Below, in pieces: positions 8,972-17,210 of a stretch of DNA of 51,344 bases. Below the pieces are notes generated by a model, which made no database searches, was not told the DNA's origin, and was given only the letters and a program-made list of their open reading frames with translations. The stretch comes from an uncultured Collinsella sp. (lineage in GTDB: Bacteria > Actinomycetota > Coriobacteriia > Coriobacteriales > Coriobacteriaceae), in assembly GCA_934650975.1 (NCBI GenBank), contig CAKUFW010000005.1, forward strand, positions 1-51,344. The letters run 5' to 3'. Position numbers and translations under genes: made by a program. Within the stretch, counting starts at the first letter, position 1, and the number at the start of each line of letters is the position of its first letter.

Positions 8972-9078
8972 TTCGTGCGTTGTCCAATGGAGGGTGAATT
9001 GAGTAACGATGGAGTTATGGATGCGGCCTGGAGACACCGCGCGAAATCTATGTGTTCTCGGATTTAGGAGTTTGCTAT

Positions 9079-10119
9079 ATGACAACTAGAAAAGTTCTCG
9101 TGACGGGAGCCGCCGGCTTCATCGGCGCCTTCCTCGTCAAGAAGCTGCTCGAGGAGACCGATGACACGATTGTCGGCCTCGACAACCTCAACAGCTACTA
9201 CGACCCCGGCATCAAGGACGCCCGCCTGCGCATGCTTGCCGAGGCCGACACGGACGGCCGCTTCACCTTCGTGCGCGGCGACCTGTGCGACGCCGCCCTC
9301 ATCGAGCGCCTGTTCGCTCAGAACGGCTTTGATGTCGTGGTGAACCTCGCCGCCCAGGCGGGCGTCCGCTACTCCATCGAGAACCCGCGCGCATACCTGG
9401 AGAGTAACCTCGTGGGCTTCTTCAACGTGCTCGAGGCCTGCCGCCACCACCCGGTCAAGCACCTCGTCTACGCCAGCTCCAGCTCGGTCTACGGCGGCAA
9501 CAAGAAGGTGCCGTTCTCCGAGGAGGACCGCGTGGACTCGCCGGTGTCGCTCTACGCCGCCACCAAGAAGTCCAACGAGCTCATGGCCGCCGCCTACTCC
9601 AAGCTCTACTCCATCCCCGCGACCGGCCTTCGCTTCTTCACGGTGTACGGCCCCATGGGCAGGCCCGATATGGCCTACTTCGGCTTCACCGAGAAGCTGC
9701 GCCGCGGCGACACCATCAAGATCTTCAACATGGGCGACTGCCGCCGCGACTTCACCTACGTCGACGACATCGTCGAGGGCGTCAGGCGCGTCATGGACGC
9801 CGCTCCCGAGGTGAAGATGGGCGAGGACGGCCTGCCGCTCGCCGCCCACCGCGTCTACAACATCGGCAACTCGCACCCCGAGAACCTGCTCGACTTCGTC
9901 GACACGCTGCAGCGCGTGCTGGTGGGGGAGGGCGTGCTGCCGGCCGACTACGACTTCGAGGCCCACAAGCAGCTCGTGCCGATGCAGCCCGGCGACGTGC
10001 CCGTCACCTATGCCGATACCACGGCGCTCCAGCGCGACCTGGGCTACAAGCCCGCGACGCCGCTCGAGGACGGCCTGAGGGCCTTCGCCAAGTGGTATCG
10101 CAAGTACTACGAATGCTAA
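9079..10119 (+). CDS. NAD-dependent sugar epimerase, probably UDP-glucuronate 4-epimerase
   Basis: This extended short-chain dehydrogenase has 346 residues. The start is ATG 9079, with AGGAG about 8 bases upstream; an in-frame ATG at 9052 lacks such a site. The Rossmann motif VTGAAGFIGAFL is at the N-terminus, and the YxxxK active site lies in SLYAATKKSNE. The stretch GLDNLNSYYDPGIKDARL near residue 35 is characteristic of UDP-glucuronate 4-epimerases (CapI type), which convert UDP-GlcA to UDP-GalA. The next gene makes UDP-GlcA, so the two together would supply UDP-GalA for the polysaccharide. GC content here is high and codon use is host-like, unlike genes before 9 kb. A 107-base gap separates it from the FrhB-like gene. 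Confidence 0.88.
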   Translation: MTTRKVLVTGAAGFIGAFLVKKLLEETDDTIVGLDNLNSYYDPGIKDARLRMLAEADTDGRFTFVRGDLCDAALIERLFAQNGFDVVVNLAAQAGVRYSIENPRAYLESNLVGFFNVLEACRHHPVKHLVYASSSSVYGGNKKVPFSEEDRVDSPVSLYAATKKSNELMAAAYSKLYSIPATGLRFFTVYGPMGRPDMAYFGFTEKLRRGDTIKIFNMGDCRRDFTYVDDIVEGVRRVMDAAPEVKMGEDGLPLAAHRVYNIGNSHPENLLDFVDTLQRVLVGEGVLPADYDFEAHKQLVPMQPGDVPVTYADTTALQRDLGYKPATPLEDGLRAFAKWYRKYYEC

Positions 10120-10145
10120 CTGTTCCTTTCTAGAAGGAGAATGAT

Positions 10146-11405
10146 ATGAAGATTGCTGTCGCCGGTACCGGCTACGTTGGCTTGTCCCTCGCCGTCCTGC
10201 TCTCGCAGCACAACGAGGTCCACGCGCTTGACATCGTCCCCGAGAAGGTCGAGAAGATAAACAACTACGTATCGCCCATCCAGGACGACGAGATCGAGCG
10301 CTTCCTGGCGGAGGCCAAGGCGGGGGAGCGCGAGCTCGACCTGCACGCCACCGTGGACGTGGCGGAGGCCTACACGGGCGCCGACTACGCCGTCATCGCC
10401 ACGCCCACCAACTACGACTCGGACAGGAACTTCTTCGACACGAGCTCGGTCGAGGCCGCCATCGCGGCGGTGCGCTCGGTGAACCCTGACGCTTGGATCG
10501 TCATCAAGTCGACCATCCCCGTCGGCTACACCGCGGGCCTGCGCGAGAGGCTGGGCGACAGCAAGATCTTCTTCAGCCCGGAGTTCCTGCGCGAGAGCAA
10601 GGCGCTCTACGACAACCTGCACCCTAGCCGCATCGTGGTCGGTGCACCCAAGGAGGACGCCGACGCCGTCGCGGCTGCCGAGCGCTTCGCACGCCTGCTT
10701 GCCCAAGGGGCGGACCCCGCGGAACTCGAGCGCGTCAACGCCGACTGCACCGTGGGCATCCCGGAGCTGGTGCTGGGCACCACCGAGGCCGAGGCAGTGA
10801 AGCTGTTCGCCAACACCTACCTGGCGCTGCGCGTGGCCTACTTCAACGAGCTCGACACCTACTGCGAGGTACGCGGCCTCAACACCCGCGACGTCATCGA
10901 CGGCGTGTGCCTGGAGCCGCGCATCGGATCCCACTACAACAACCCCAGCTTCGGCTACGGCGGCTACTGCCTGCCCAAGGACACCAAGCAGCTGCTGGCC
11001 AACTACAGGGACGTGCCGCAGAACCTGATCGAGGCCATCGTCGAGGCCAACCGTACCCGCAAGGACTTCGTTGCCGACGAGGTGCTGCAGATGGTGTGGG
11101 ACCGTGTCTACGAGGGCAAGCCGAAGCCGGTCGTGGGCGTGTACCGCCTGACGATGAAGTCCAACTCCGACAACTTCCGCGCGAGCTCCATCCAGGGCGT
11201 CATGAAGCGCGTGAAGGCCAAGGGCGTGCCCGTCGTGGTCTACGAGCCCACGCTGGACGCGCCGGAGTTCTTCGGCTCCGAGGTGACCCACGACCTTGAG
11301 GCCTTCAAGGCCGGCTGCGACGTGATCGTCGCCAACCGCTGGAGCGACGAGCTCGCGGACGTGGCGGACAAGGTGTACACGAGGGATCTGTTTAAGAGGG
11401 ACTAG
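10146..11405 (+). CDS. ugd: UDP-glucose 6-dehydrogenase
   Basis: This 419-residue protein oxidises UDP-glucose twice, with NAD+, to UDP-glucuronate. The N-terminal Rossmann motif is [29 protein letters not shown] and [16 protein letters not shown] in the middle, and the catalytic-cysteine motif [14 protein letters not shown] near residue 275, are the family signatures. AGAAGGAG upstream serves as ribosome-binding site. It lies 26 bases after the epimerase gene and probably forms a transcript with it; the hairpin at 11,449-11,485 can end that transcript. Length is normal for the short bacterial class; some relatives use UDP-ManNAc, but the FSPEFLRE and YGGYCLPKD motifs fit UDP-glucose. It supplies the UDP-GlcA on which the upstream epimerase would act. 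Confidence 0.93.
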   Translation: MKIAVAGTGYVGLSLAVLLSQHNEVHALDIVPEKVEKINNYVSPIQDDEIERFLAEAKAGERELDLHATVDVAEAYTGADYAVIATPTNYDSDRNFFDTSSVEAAIAAVRSVNPDAWIVIKSTIPVGYTAGLRERLGDSKIFFSPEFLRESKALYDNLHPSRIVVGAPKEDADAVAAAERFARLLAQGADPAELERVNADCTVGIPELVLGTTEAEAVKLFANTYLALRVAYFNELDTYCEVRGLNTRDVIDGVCLEPRIGSHYNNPSFGYGGYCLPKDTKQLLANYRDVPQNLIEAIVEANRTRKDFVADEVLQMVWDRVYEGKPKPVVGVYRLTMKSNSDNFRASSIQGVMKRVKAKGVPVVVYEPTLDAPEFFGSEVTHDLEAFKAGCDVIVANRWSDELADVADKVYTRDLFKRD

Positions 11406-11448
11406 GGGGCTGGTCCGTAGCGAAGGTGATCTAGCTAAATACTCGTTT

Positions 11449-11485
11449 AAAATTGGACCCTATCGGTGGCGATGGGGTCCAATTT
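11449..11485 (+). terminator. Probable intrinsic terminator after ugd
   Basis: The inverted repeat AAATTGGACCC ... GGGTCCAATTT has an 11-bp stem and a loop of about 14 bases, and is followed by a moderately T-rich tail (TTTGGCATTCTT). It lies 45 bases after the ugd stop and marks the right end of the polysaccharide locus. The tail is weaker than in a textbook terminator. Confidence 0.65.
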
Positions 11486-11509
11486 GGCATTCTTACATCA
11501 ATCGAATTT

Positions 11510-11515
11510 TATAAT
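11510..11515 (+). promoter_or_regulatory. Possible -10 box for the 11.5-12.7 kb gene pair
   Basis: A perfect TATAAT lies 30 bases before the TTG start at 11,545 and after the ugd terminator. The best -35-like hexamer is TTGGCA at 11,484, with a 20-base spacer, which is too long for a standard promoter. The call therefore rests on the -10 box and on its position. Confidence 0.35.
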
Positions 11516-11544
11516 CATCGCTTAATCATTTAGGTGATTTAGAT

Positions 11545-11847
11545 TTGGACACAGGGGCTGAATCTACCACTGCGTCCTATCTCCTCTTGGGGCTTCGTCT
11601 TATTGTCCCTCTGGCTTTGCTCTTTGTTTTCGACTGCAGCTTGCTATTTGACAGGCAGCGAATCACGGGTATCGAGTTGGATATCGAGGCGGTCTGGCTT
11701 AATCCTTTAATGCTTACTGCGATATGGAAGGGCTGTGCTTGCAAACGGTTCGAGAAAACTAAAGTAAAATTACATTACGTTCATTGTCTGGTGCATGACG
11801 TTATATCAATGCGGATTAATTGGCTTCATGTAGAAGCGTCTAATTGA
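11545..11847 (+). CDS. Small hypothetical protein with one membrane segment
   Basis: I do not recognise this 100-residue product. A TTG start has AGGTGA 7 bases upstream. Residues 12-32 (YLLLGLRLIVPLALLFVFD) form one likely membrane helix; the rest is mixed, with a Cys/Lys-rich middle. Its stop codon TGA shares a base with the ATG at 11,847 (TGATG), an arrangement typical of translational coupling, which is the main argument that it is real. The DNA is AT-rich like the rest of the island and follows directly on the ugd terminator. It could also be a chance frame; no family motif is visible. If real, it probably acts with the membrane-anchored protein encoded next. Confidence 0.4.
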   Translation: MDTGAESTTASYLLLGLRLIVPLALLFVFDCSLLFDRQRITGIELDIEAVWLNPLMLTAIWKGCACKRFEKTKVKLHYVHCLVHDVISMRINWLHVEASN

Positions 11848-12710
11848 TGGGGAACGCTGTGCTTCAGGAATTATTAGGGAATTTATCGAAAGACTTGAAT
11901 ACGTTAGCAGATCTTGCGACTGCTGGCGCTCTTATTGCTGCATTCGGTTCTTATCGGCTTACTGTTAAGCAGCTGCGTAACGATAGCTATATAAAAGCCT
12001 CTGAATGGTCGATTAATTTTGCTGATACTTTTAGGGCCGAGGTTCTGCCCAGGATGAAGCTATTCAGCTTTATCTCTTCCGAAGTCCTTATTTATGCTCA
12101 AGCTGTTACGAGCCTATCGGTTCGTTCTTTGAAGTCGTTTTCCGAAAAAGAATTTATCTCTATAGCCGGTACGTCAAGTTCGAGCATTAAACAAGGATTG
12201 CTATCTTACTTGGCAAGCAGTGAAAACCTTGAAAAGGCTGCTGGTAAGTATGCTGAGCTCGCAGAATTGCATCCAGATATTTTTATACCTATCGATCGAG
12301 CCTGCATTGATAGCGAAACGTTTGCTTCACTTTTTAATAAAACGCTTACGGAGTTATCGAATTATCTGGAACAGCTGTCATTAATGGTTAATAGTGGGTT
12401 GGCTAATGAGGAGGTTCTATACCCGTCGTTTCATCGGCCTTTTTTCAGGGCCGTTAATTACGTCTTTCCCTTTTTGTGCTCCGTGAACAATGGCAGGGAA
12501 GTTGGGAATTACAGCTACACCCATATTGTTAAACTGATGGAAATATGGGGCGGGCGTGAACGTGAGATCGATCGTGGGGTTCAGACTTATCAGTTAAAAA
12601 TTGATAGGGGCTATGAAATAAACAAAGAAATCGGACTAAAGGTTCAGGAGCCGTCGGCAGTTTCTAAACTGAGTTCAATAATCTTCGGTATATTCAAGAA
12701 CAACAATTAA
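11847..12710 (+). CDS. Hypothetical membrane-anchored protein (DUF4760-like pattern)
   Basis: This protein has about 287 residues. ATG 11,847 is preferred; a TTG at 11,844 is in frame directly before it. The N-terminus has one hydrophobic helix (about residues 20-36, TAGALIAAFGSYRLTV), followed by a long, probably helical cytoplasmic part. The stretch LSNYLEQLSLMVNSGLANEEVLYPSF, followed by an aromatic-rich segment, resembles the 'LN..E....+..G..+EE..Y' pattern of DUF4760-type proteins, which often lie in accessory regions. That resemblance is weak and no catalytic motif is visible. It is coupled to the 100-residue gene upstream through TGATG. The AT-rich composition and the location at the start of a defence island suggest an accessory, perhaps anti-phage, role, but this is inference. 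Confidence 0.6.
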   Translation: MGNAVLQELLGNLSKDLNTLADLATAGALIAAFGSYRLTVKQLRNDSYIKASEWSINFADTFRAEVLPRMKLFSFISSEVLIYAQAVTSLSVRSLKSFSEKEFISIAGTSSSSIKQGLLSYLASSENLEKAAGKYAELAELHPDIFIPIDRACIDSETFASLFNKTLTELSNYLEQLSLMVNSGLANEEVLYPSFHRPFFRAVNYVFPFLCSVNNGREVGNYSYTHIVKLMEIWGGREREIDRGVQTYQLKIDRGYEINKEIGLKVQEPSAVSKLSSIIFGIFKNNN

Positions 12711-12721
12711 CAATGGGCAGT

Positions 12722-12751
12722 CAAAAAAAGCTCCAGTTTATGACTGGAGCT
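12722..12751 (-). terminator. Strong intrinsic terminator for leftward transcription
   Basis: A perfect 9-bp stem (AGCTCCAGT / ACTGGAGCT, loop of 5) is preceded on the + strand by seven A. Read on the - strand this is a GC-containing hairpin directly followed by TTTTTTT, a textbook terminator. On the + strand the hairpin has no T-run. It therefore appears to end a leftward transcript that starts in the 12,760-13,400 gap, although it may also stop rightward transcription weakly. Confidence 0.75.
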
Positions 12752-13404
12752 GAAACCGAAAACATATTGTGTGGCCTGATTCACGAACTTTAACGTTTGC
12801 TAGCTAATGGTGACATGGAATACCCTCGACTTCTTCTTCCATATTTCCTCCACTATTCATCTATAGCGTGTGCGAGTGATTACTGCGTACATGTCCATCC
12901 TTTCTAGTAGTGGGCCATTTGCCGGGCTGCCTTCTTGGCTTTCTCTTATACGCCCAGCGAGTTTTCTATTGAATGGGATCCGATGGGCTGTTGGCTAATA
13001 GCTAACTGTTCTCGGACACTCTGATATTTGAAATCTAGCCAGCGCTTGAGGCAATGATAATAGGTGTGCGTTACTTTTTGTGAGTAAAGTAGTTTAATTG
13101 CTTTGAGGAAATCGGCGGACAGCATCTATCAACCGCTGGTAGATTTTCGATGACAAAAGCGTTGACAGTTTTAAGAAACCGGCTTCGCTTTCGATTGGTC
13201 AGCTTGGGTTCAGTCTAGTGTTTCTGTTAAGTTAGATTCTCGTGAAGGAGCTTGGCCGTCTACTGCCTGATCGCACCGGTGCTCCTTTACCGTCATCGGT
13301 TCATTTTTTATTAGGGGTACTTATGTTCGCATGTGTAGAGCAGCGGTAACATCGCTGTTATTCGTATAGCAAGGGCTGTGCCGTAAAGCTGGAAGGGGCT
13401 TACT
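12752..13404. other. Gene-poor gap before the four-gene module
   Basis: I see no convincing protein gene in these 650 bases. On the - strand near 12,900-12,980 the two frames RKLAGRIRE and KAKKAARQMAHY would join with a one-base shift, which suggests the end of a decayed gene. Two very short - strand frames follow: one of 11 codons after AAAGGATGGAC, and one of 12 codons after GGAGG. Further right an inverted repeat pairs AAGGAGC at 13,245-13,251 with GCTCCTT at 13,281-13,287; its role is unknown. The promoter of the ATPase gene should be in the last 150 bases, but no good -35/-10 pair stands out. Confidence 0.4.
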
Positions 13405-15177
13405 ATGGCAAGGATTACCTGTATTGCGTGCAACCACGTCAAGGGGATTGATCATCTTGCCGTGGATTGCGACTTTTACCCGAACAAGCCTAACTTTCTA
13501 GTGGCACCTAACGGGTCGGGTAAGTCTTCGCTTGCGACGGCGTTCGCATCCCTTAACACCAGGCGACTAAAATTGGCAGACGCGGATCGTTATAACGGGG
13601 AGGACTGGGACGACGCGTCCTTGTCCGTGACTTTTGACGACGACGTGACATTGATTGCTAATGCCGATTCGAATGAAATTGCGAGTAGGGTAGACGTGCA
13701 AGTCGTTCGCTCGGGTCTGTATGCAAATATGACGAACCGTCGGGTGGGGCCAAGGGTCCTCAGTCAAACTAAGATGAGCGTTCAGCAGTGCGTTCTGTAC
13801 GAAAAGGTGCCGGCCACTGTCCGTTTGAACTATTCAGTCACTGCGGAGCGACAGAAATATGCGTCGGTCTTACGCGGTAGGATGGATAACCTTGCCGAGG
13901 AATTCAAGAACTATGAGTTCCTTAGCGAGCTCCTCAGCTGCGATGCGGCTTTTAAGGTGACCACGGGTTCCCGATATGCTGCAGCCATCAATAATTTCTT
14001 CAAAGGCGTTATTTCGCTCGAAACGGGCATGGGCGGTGATATTACTGAGGCTGAAGTTCTCAGTTACATTTCTTTTGTAAAGCCGTTGAGCTCAATCAAG
14101 GAAATCCTTGATCGTCGGTATCCCACGAAGGGGGATATCTCGAACTACGTAAACGCGATACAGGTTAATAGATTTATCGAGGGAAAGCGTAACGAGATAA
14201 AGGAAGCCTGTTCATACCTTCGATTCCGTAAGTTTAAGAATGATATCAATGAGATGCTCCCATTGCTGAACAGAACCAGGTATGGGGTCGAGGCTAAAGT
14301 CAGGAACCATCAGCTTGTCGTCGATTTCCCCGATTGGGATGACGCCTCTAATGGTGAGATCGACGCACTCCAACTGTGTGTTGCGCTATTTCGAGCGCGG
14401 GCGAGGTTTGGCGAGAAAGAGAACGCACTATTGATTATCGATGAGGTTTTCGATTACCTTGACGATGCCAATCTGCTTGTCGCCCAGCACTTCCTGCCGG
14501 AGATGATGAAGCAGTTCAAGAATTCCGGGAAGAACCTCTATGTCATCATCTTGACGCATCTTGACCCAGGCCTCTTTAAGAGCTTTCGTTTCAAAAGCTT
14601 CCATACCTCATACATTCCCAATTCAGGGGGCGACTCTGTAAATGGGCGTTTGAATAAGCTGCTCATTGACAGAAATAGGTGTAAGAAGGAACTTCCTGAT
14701 ATCTATAAGTCGGTTTCCTCCCATTACCTTCATTTTTCCGACTGTGACACGGTCTCCGAAGATGTCTTGGAGTACATCGCCAAGCAAGGGATTGAAGGTG
14801 GGCTGAAGAGCCCCTCATCGTTTCGGAGTGGTATGGAGGCAAAGCTCGGCGACTATTTCTCTGGGAAGCCCTTTGCTCCATCGGAAGTGTGCTGTGGTAT
14901 CAGATTGGCCGTCGAGAGGCTCAACTATGAGGCGCTGGCGGCAGATGATAGGCCTGGATTCCTGGAAATTAATACAGGGACCGAGGACAGGCTTCGATAT
15001 GCGAGCGAGCACGGTGTTGAAGTGCCAGAGACATTCCATCTGTTGGGCTCCATATACAACAGTTGCATGCATCTCTCCGGGAGGCCAGGGGAAACAGAGC
15101 TTGTCCAAAGAGAGCTAGGGAATAACATCATTAGACATATGATTGAAACGTCGTTGAAGGAATTTGGCTGGGAATAG
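13405..15177 (+). CDS. ABC/SMC-like AAA ATPase of a putative defence module
   Basis: This 590-residue protein starts at ATG 13,405, with GGAAGGGG 6 bases upstream. It has all landmarks of an ABC-type ATPase head: Walker A APNGSGKSS at residues 34-42, a signature-like SNGE at 315-318 (in DASNGEIDALQLCVALF), Walker B LLIIDE with D346/E347 followed by VFDYLDD, and the H-loop ILTHLD with H385. The insert between Walker A and the signature (about 270 residues) is helical but too short for an SMC arm. The roughly 200 residues after the H-loop show no TOPRIM, HNH or nuclease motif. It is the first gene of a cluster with a tail-anchored helical protein, a HEPN-motif protein and a DUF2806-like protein. 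As in other ATPase-led defence systems it may be the sensor or regulator, but that is inference. Confidence 0.75.
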   Translation: MARITCIACNHVKGIDHLAVDCDFYPNKPNFLVAPNGSGKSSLATAFASLNTRRLKLADADRYNGEDWDDASLSVTFDDDVTLIANADSNEIASRVDVQVVRSGLYANMTNRRVGPRVLSQTKMSVQQCVLYEKVPATVRLNYSVTAERQKYASVLRGRMDNLAEEFKNYEFLSELLSCDAAFKVTTGSRYAAAINNFFKGVISLETGMGGDITEAEVLSYISFVKPLSSIKEILDRRYPTKGDISNYVNAIQVNRFIEGKRNEIKEACSYLRFRKFKNDINEMLPLLNRTRYGVEAKVRNHQLVVDFPDWDDASNGEIDALQLCVALFRARARFGEKENALLIIDEVFDYLDDANLLVAQHFLPEMMKQFKNSGKNLYVIILTHLDPGLFKSFRFKSFHTSYIPNSGGDSVNGRLNKLLIDRNRCKKELPDIYKSVSSHYLHFSDCDTVSEDVLEYIAKQGIEGGLKSPSSFRSGMEAKLGDYFSGKPFAPSEVCCGIRLAVERLNYEALAADDRPGFLEINTGTEDRLRYASEHGVEVPETFHLLGSIYNSCMHLSGRPGETELVQRELGNNIIRHMIETSLKEFGWE

Positions 15178-15207
15178 GCGGTTGTTTAATAGGTCGGAAG
15201 TGATTTC

Positions 15208-16029
15208 ATGACACAGGCTGAATACTACATTGCGAGAATCGATGAGGCGCTGCGCGCGTATGACGACCGTTCTGCGGGTGATCTTGTTAAGGAAATAATT
15301 GCCGTTTTTTCGAGCGCCGATTCGTTATTAATTTTGGGGCTTGATAGGGATAAGAGTAGGGCGATCGTACCTGGCCAGGTGGTCAGATACGATAATAAAG
15401 GTGATTTGAAGAAGCTTCGGGGAAAACTCCTTGTCCAGATAGAGTCTGAGCGTAAGAATCTGAAGTGTGATCCATTTTTTCTCGCTCTCGCATCTGTCGA
15501 CGAAGATATTGATGAGTGCAAGCGTCTTATTAGCAGTGGAAACGATGATGATCGTCGACACTGCGTCGATCGTATGGTTCGGGTTTACGAGGTCGATATT
15601 AAGAACTTTGCCGTTGGCCTGAGTGGTTACGGGTTCGGCTCAGAAGAAGAGGATTTGCGTGGTGATCTTGAGCTTATACTGGGTCATCTTAGGCATTACA
15701 GGGCTAAAATTGCTCTCGAGTCTGTGTCAGGAAGTATGAACACCGTGAATATTCAGGCTAGTGCTGTTAATCAAAACAGCGTGACGAATGTGCTGACTAT
15801 TACTCAGGTTGCCGAGCAGGTCCAATCTATCCCGGAAAACGTTTTGAACGGCGACCTCAAAAGAGAGCTAAAGTGCTTACTTCTCGATTTGGAAACAGTC
15901 AAGAACAAGCCTAAGAAGGAAGCGGAAAGTCGCGTACAGAAAGTTCTTGCTTGGATGTCTGACAAGGGAGTTGACGTTGCGATAGCCGTTCTTCCTTACA
16001 TTGCAAGCTTCATTGGCACGTTAGTATGA
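15208..16029 (+). CDS. Hypothetical protein with hydrophobic C-terminal tail (module protein B)
   Basis: This 273-residue protein has no recognised catalytic domain. Residues 1-170 are charged and mainly helical. A short Asn/Gln/Ser/Val-rich segment at about 178-195 contains NIQASAVNQNSV, and a helical linker with many Lys and Glu follows. The end, DKGVDVAIAVLPYIASFIGTLV, gives an uninterrupted hydrophobic run of about 18 residues up to the stop. I recall the DKGVDVAIA(L/V)LPYI tail as a recurrent C-terminal module of bacterial proteins of unknown function, often next to toxins or ATPases. The tail could insert in the membrane or pack against partners. The gene lies 30 bases after the ATPase gene, with GGAAGTGA as ribosome-binding site. 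The NIQASAVN motif has a near match in the DUF2806-like protein of the same cluster. Confidence 0.6.
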   Translation: MTQAEYYIARIDEALRAYDDRSAGDLVKEIIAVFSSADSLLILGLDRDKSRAIVPGQVVRYDNKGDLKKLRGKLLVQIESERKNLKCDPFFLALASVDEDIDECKRLISSGNDDDRRHCVDRMVRVYEVDIKNFAVGLSGYGFGSEEEDLRGDLELILGHLRHYRAKIALESVSGSMNTVNIQASAVNQNSVTNVLTITQVAEQVQSIPENVLNGDLKRELKCLLLDLETVKNKPKKEAESRVQKVLAWMSDKGVDVAIAVLPYIASFIGTLV

Positions 16030-16039
16030 TGCGTCACGA

Positions 16040-17062
16040 ATGGTGGCTTTCACCGGCTTGATAACTTCACTTATCGATCAATGCTCGAACGTTATTTCTT
16101 TCTTTGGAGGAATTTCTTTGGCGGACTTAGTACATGTGTTGCCGATTCAATCGGTTAGTGTCGAAGGCTGCGATGCGCTTTCAAAGATTGAGTTACTTGA
16201 AGGCGATTCTGTCATCAAAATGAAAGAGTACTCCGATGTCGTGCGTTCTTTCTGGGAGGTCAATCAGCTTTATGAACAATTTCGATGGAACTACAGTGAA
16301 TTGAGGCGTTTGGTTCCATGCGATCGGTCTGACATCTTGTCCGATGGCTTTGCCGGCGGACGTTTTGGTGAGAGGATTGTTGTAAACGGCGCTTTTTGTA
16401 ATTATGTATCAGCTGGCCGAGGTCTTATCGACAGAATGCAAGCCGTTATGCGTGAATACGACAAAGGTTCCAAAGACGAACTATATAAAGACTATTGGAA
16501 GTTGCCTTCTTCTTGGTATGACGGCGGCGGCCTTTACGTGTTTATGTATGAGATACGAAATCCCGTTCAGCATGGTCAAACCGTTGTCTCGCTTGTGAAA
16601 GAAAATGACTCTACCAGGGTCCGATTCGATCTTGACCAAATCGCTGACATGCGCGACTACAATACCTCGGCAAAGCTTCACGCGTTTTTAGACACTACTA
16701 TTTCGAAGATTAAAGAGTGTAATCCGTCTGATTCTCCTTTTCTTAGTTTTCGATATACGAACATGGAATACAACAAGCTTGTTATCGAACTCTTCTGTCA
16801 TTTTCTTCAATGTGCTGAACGTAGGATACGTGACGTTCGTAGAGATATGGAACGCGTGCTTTCACAGCACGATGGGGCAATTGGCAGTTTGGGCGGTTCT
16901 TCTTTCGTTGCGTATGTCGACGGTGACATGGCTCATGTTTTTGATCAGATTGATGTTGATCCGGTTAAGCAATTAAAAGATGTACGCCTAAAAGCGGAGA
17001 GACATCTAAAGGAAGCCCGAAATGCAGTTGCAGCTGAGCGCCGTTTCTATGCTTTCCGGTAA
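16040..17062 (+). CDS. HEPN-motif protein, putative ribonuclease effector (module protein C)
   Basis: This is a 340-residue protein if ATG 16,040 is used. That ATG has no clear ribosome-binding site, while an in-frame TTG at 16,118 has GGAGGA 6 bases upstream, so a 314-residue product may be the real one. The middle of the protein is helical. YEIRNPVQHGQ contains R173-N-x3-H178 (340-residue numbering), the R-x4-H motif of HEPN domains, in the E.RN...HG context seen in many uncharacterised HEPN proteins. HEPN domains are often RNases that act as toxins or abortive-infection effectors; others are only binding domains. The C-terminal 60 residues are a charged helix, probably coiled coil. It follows module protein B by 10 bases. 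Activity is inferred from one motif only. Confidence 0.6.
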   Translation: MVAFTGLITSLIDQCSNVISFFGGISLADLVHVLPIQSVSVEGCDALSKIELLEGDSVIKMKEYSDVVRSFWEVNQLYEQFRWNYSELRRLVPCDRSDILSDGFAGGRFGERIVVNGAFCNYVSAGRGLIDRMQAVMREYDKGSKDELYKDYWKLPSSWYDGGGLYVFMYEIRNPVQHGQTVVSLVKENDSTRVRFDLDQIADMRDYNTSAKLHAFLDTTISKIKECNPSDSPFLSFRYTNMEYNKLVIELFCHFLQCAERRIRDVRRDMERVLSQHDGAIGSLGGSSFVAYVDGDMAHVFDQIDVDPVKQLKDVRLKAERHLKEARNAVAAERRFYAFR

Positions 17063-17210
17063 AGGATAATCTCTGGCACGCTCTGTTGTTTGGCGAATGC
17101 TGGAGTTGGTGGGCATGCAGGACCTCTTAATAGAATTTACCAGTGGCACTGTCTAGATATTAAGATCTTGTTGCCTTAGGCATGGCGTTTTCGTTGTTAG
17201 GGAGTAAGCG

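Noticed and set aside
13162..13190. TTGACA at 13,162 as promoter of the ATPase operon
   Set aside because: There is no -10-like hexamer at 16-18 bases; TCGCTT lies there instead.
13405..15177. Reading the ATPase as an OLD-family or Gabija GajA nuclease
   Set aside because: No TOPRIM motif (E...DxD) is visible after the ATPase half, and no UvrD-like partner follows.
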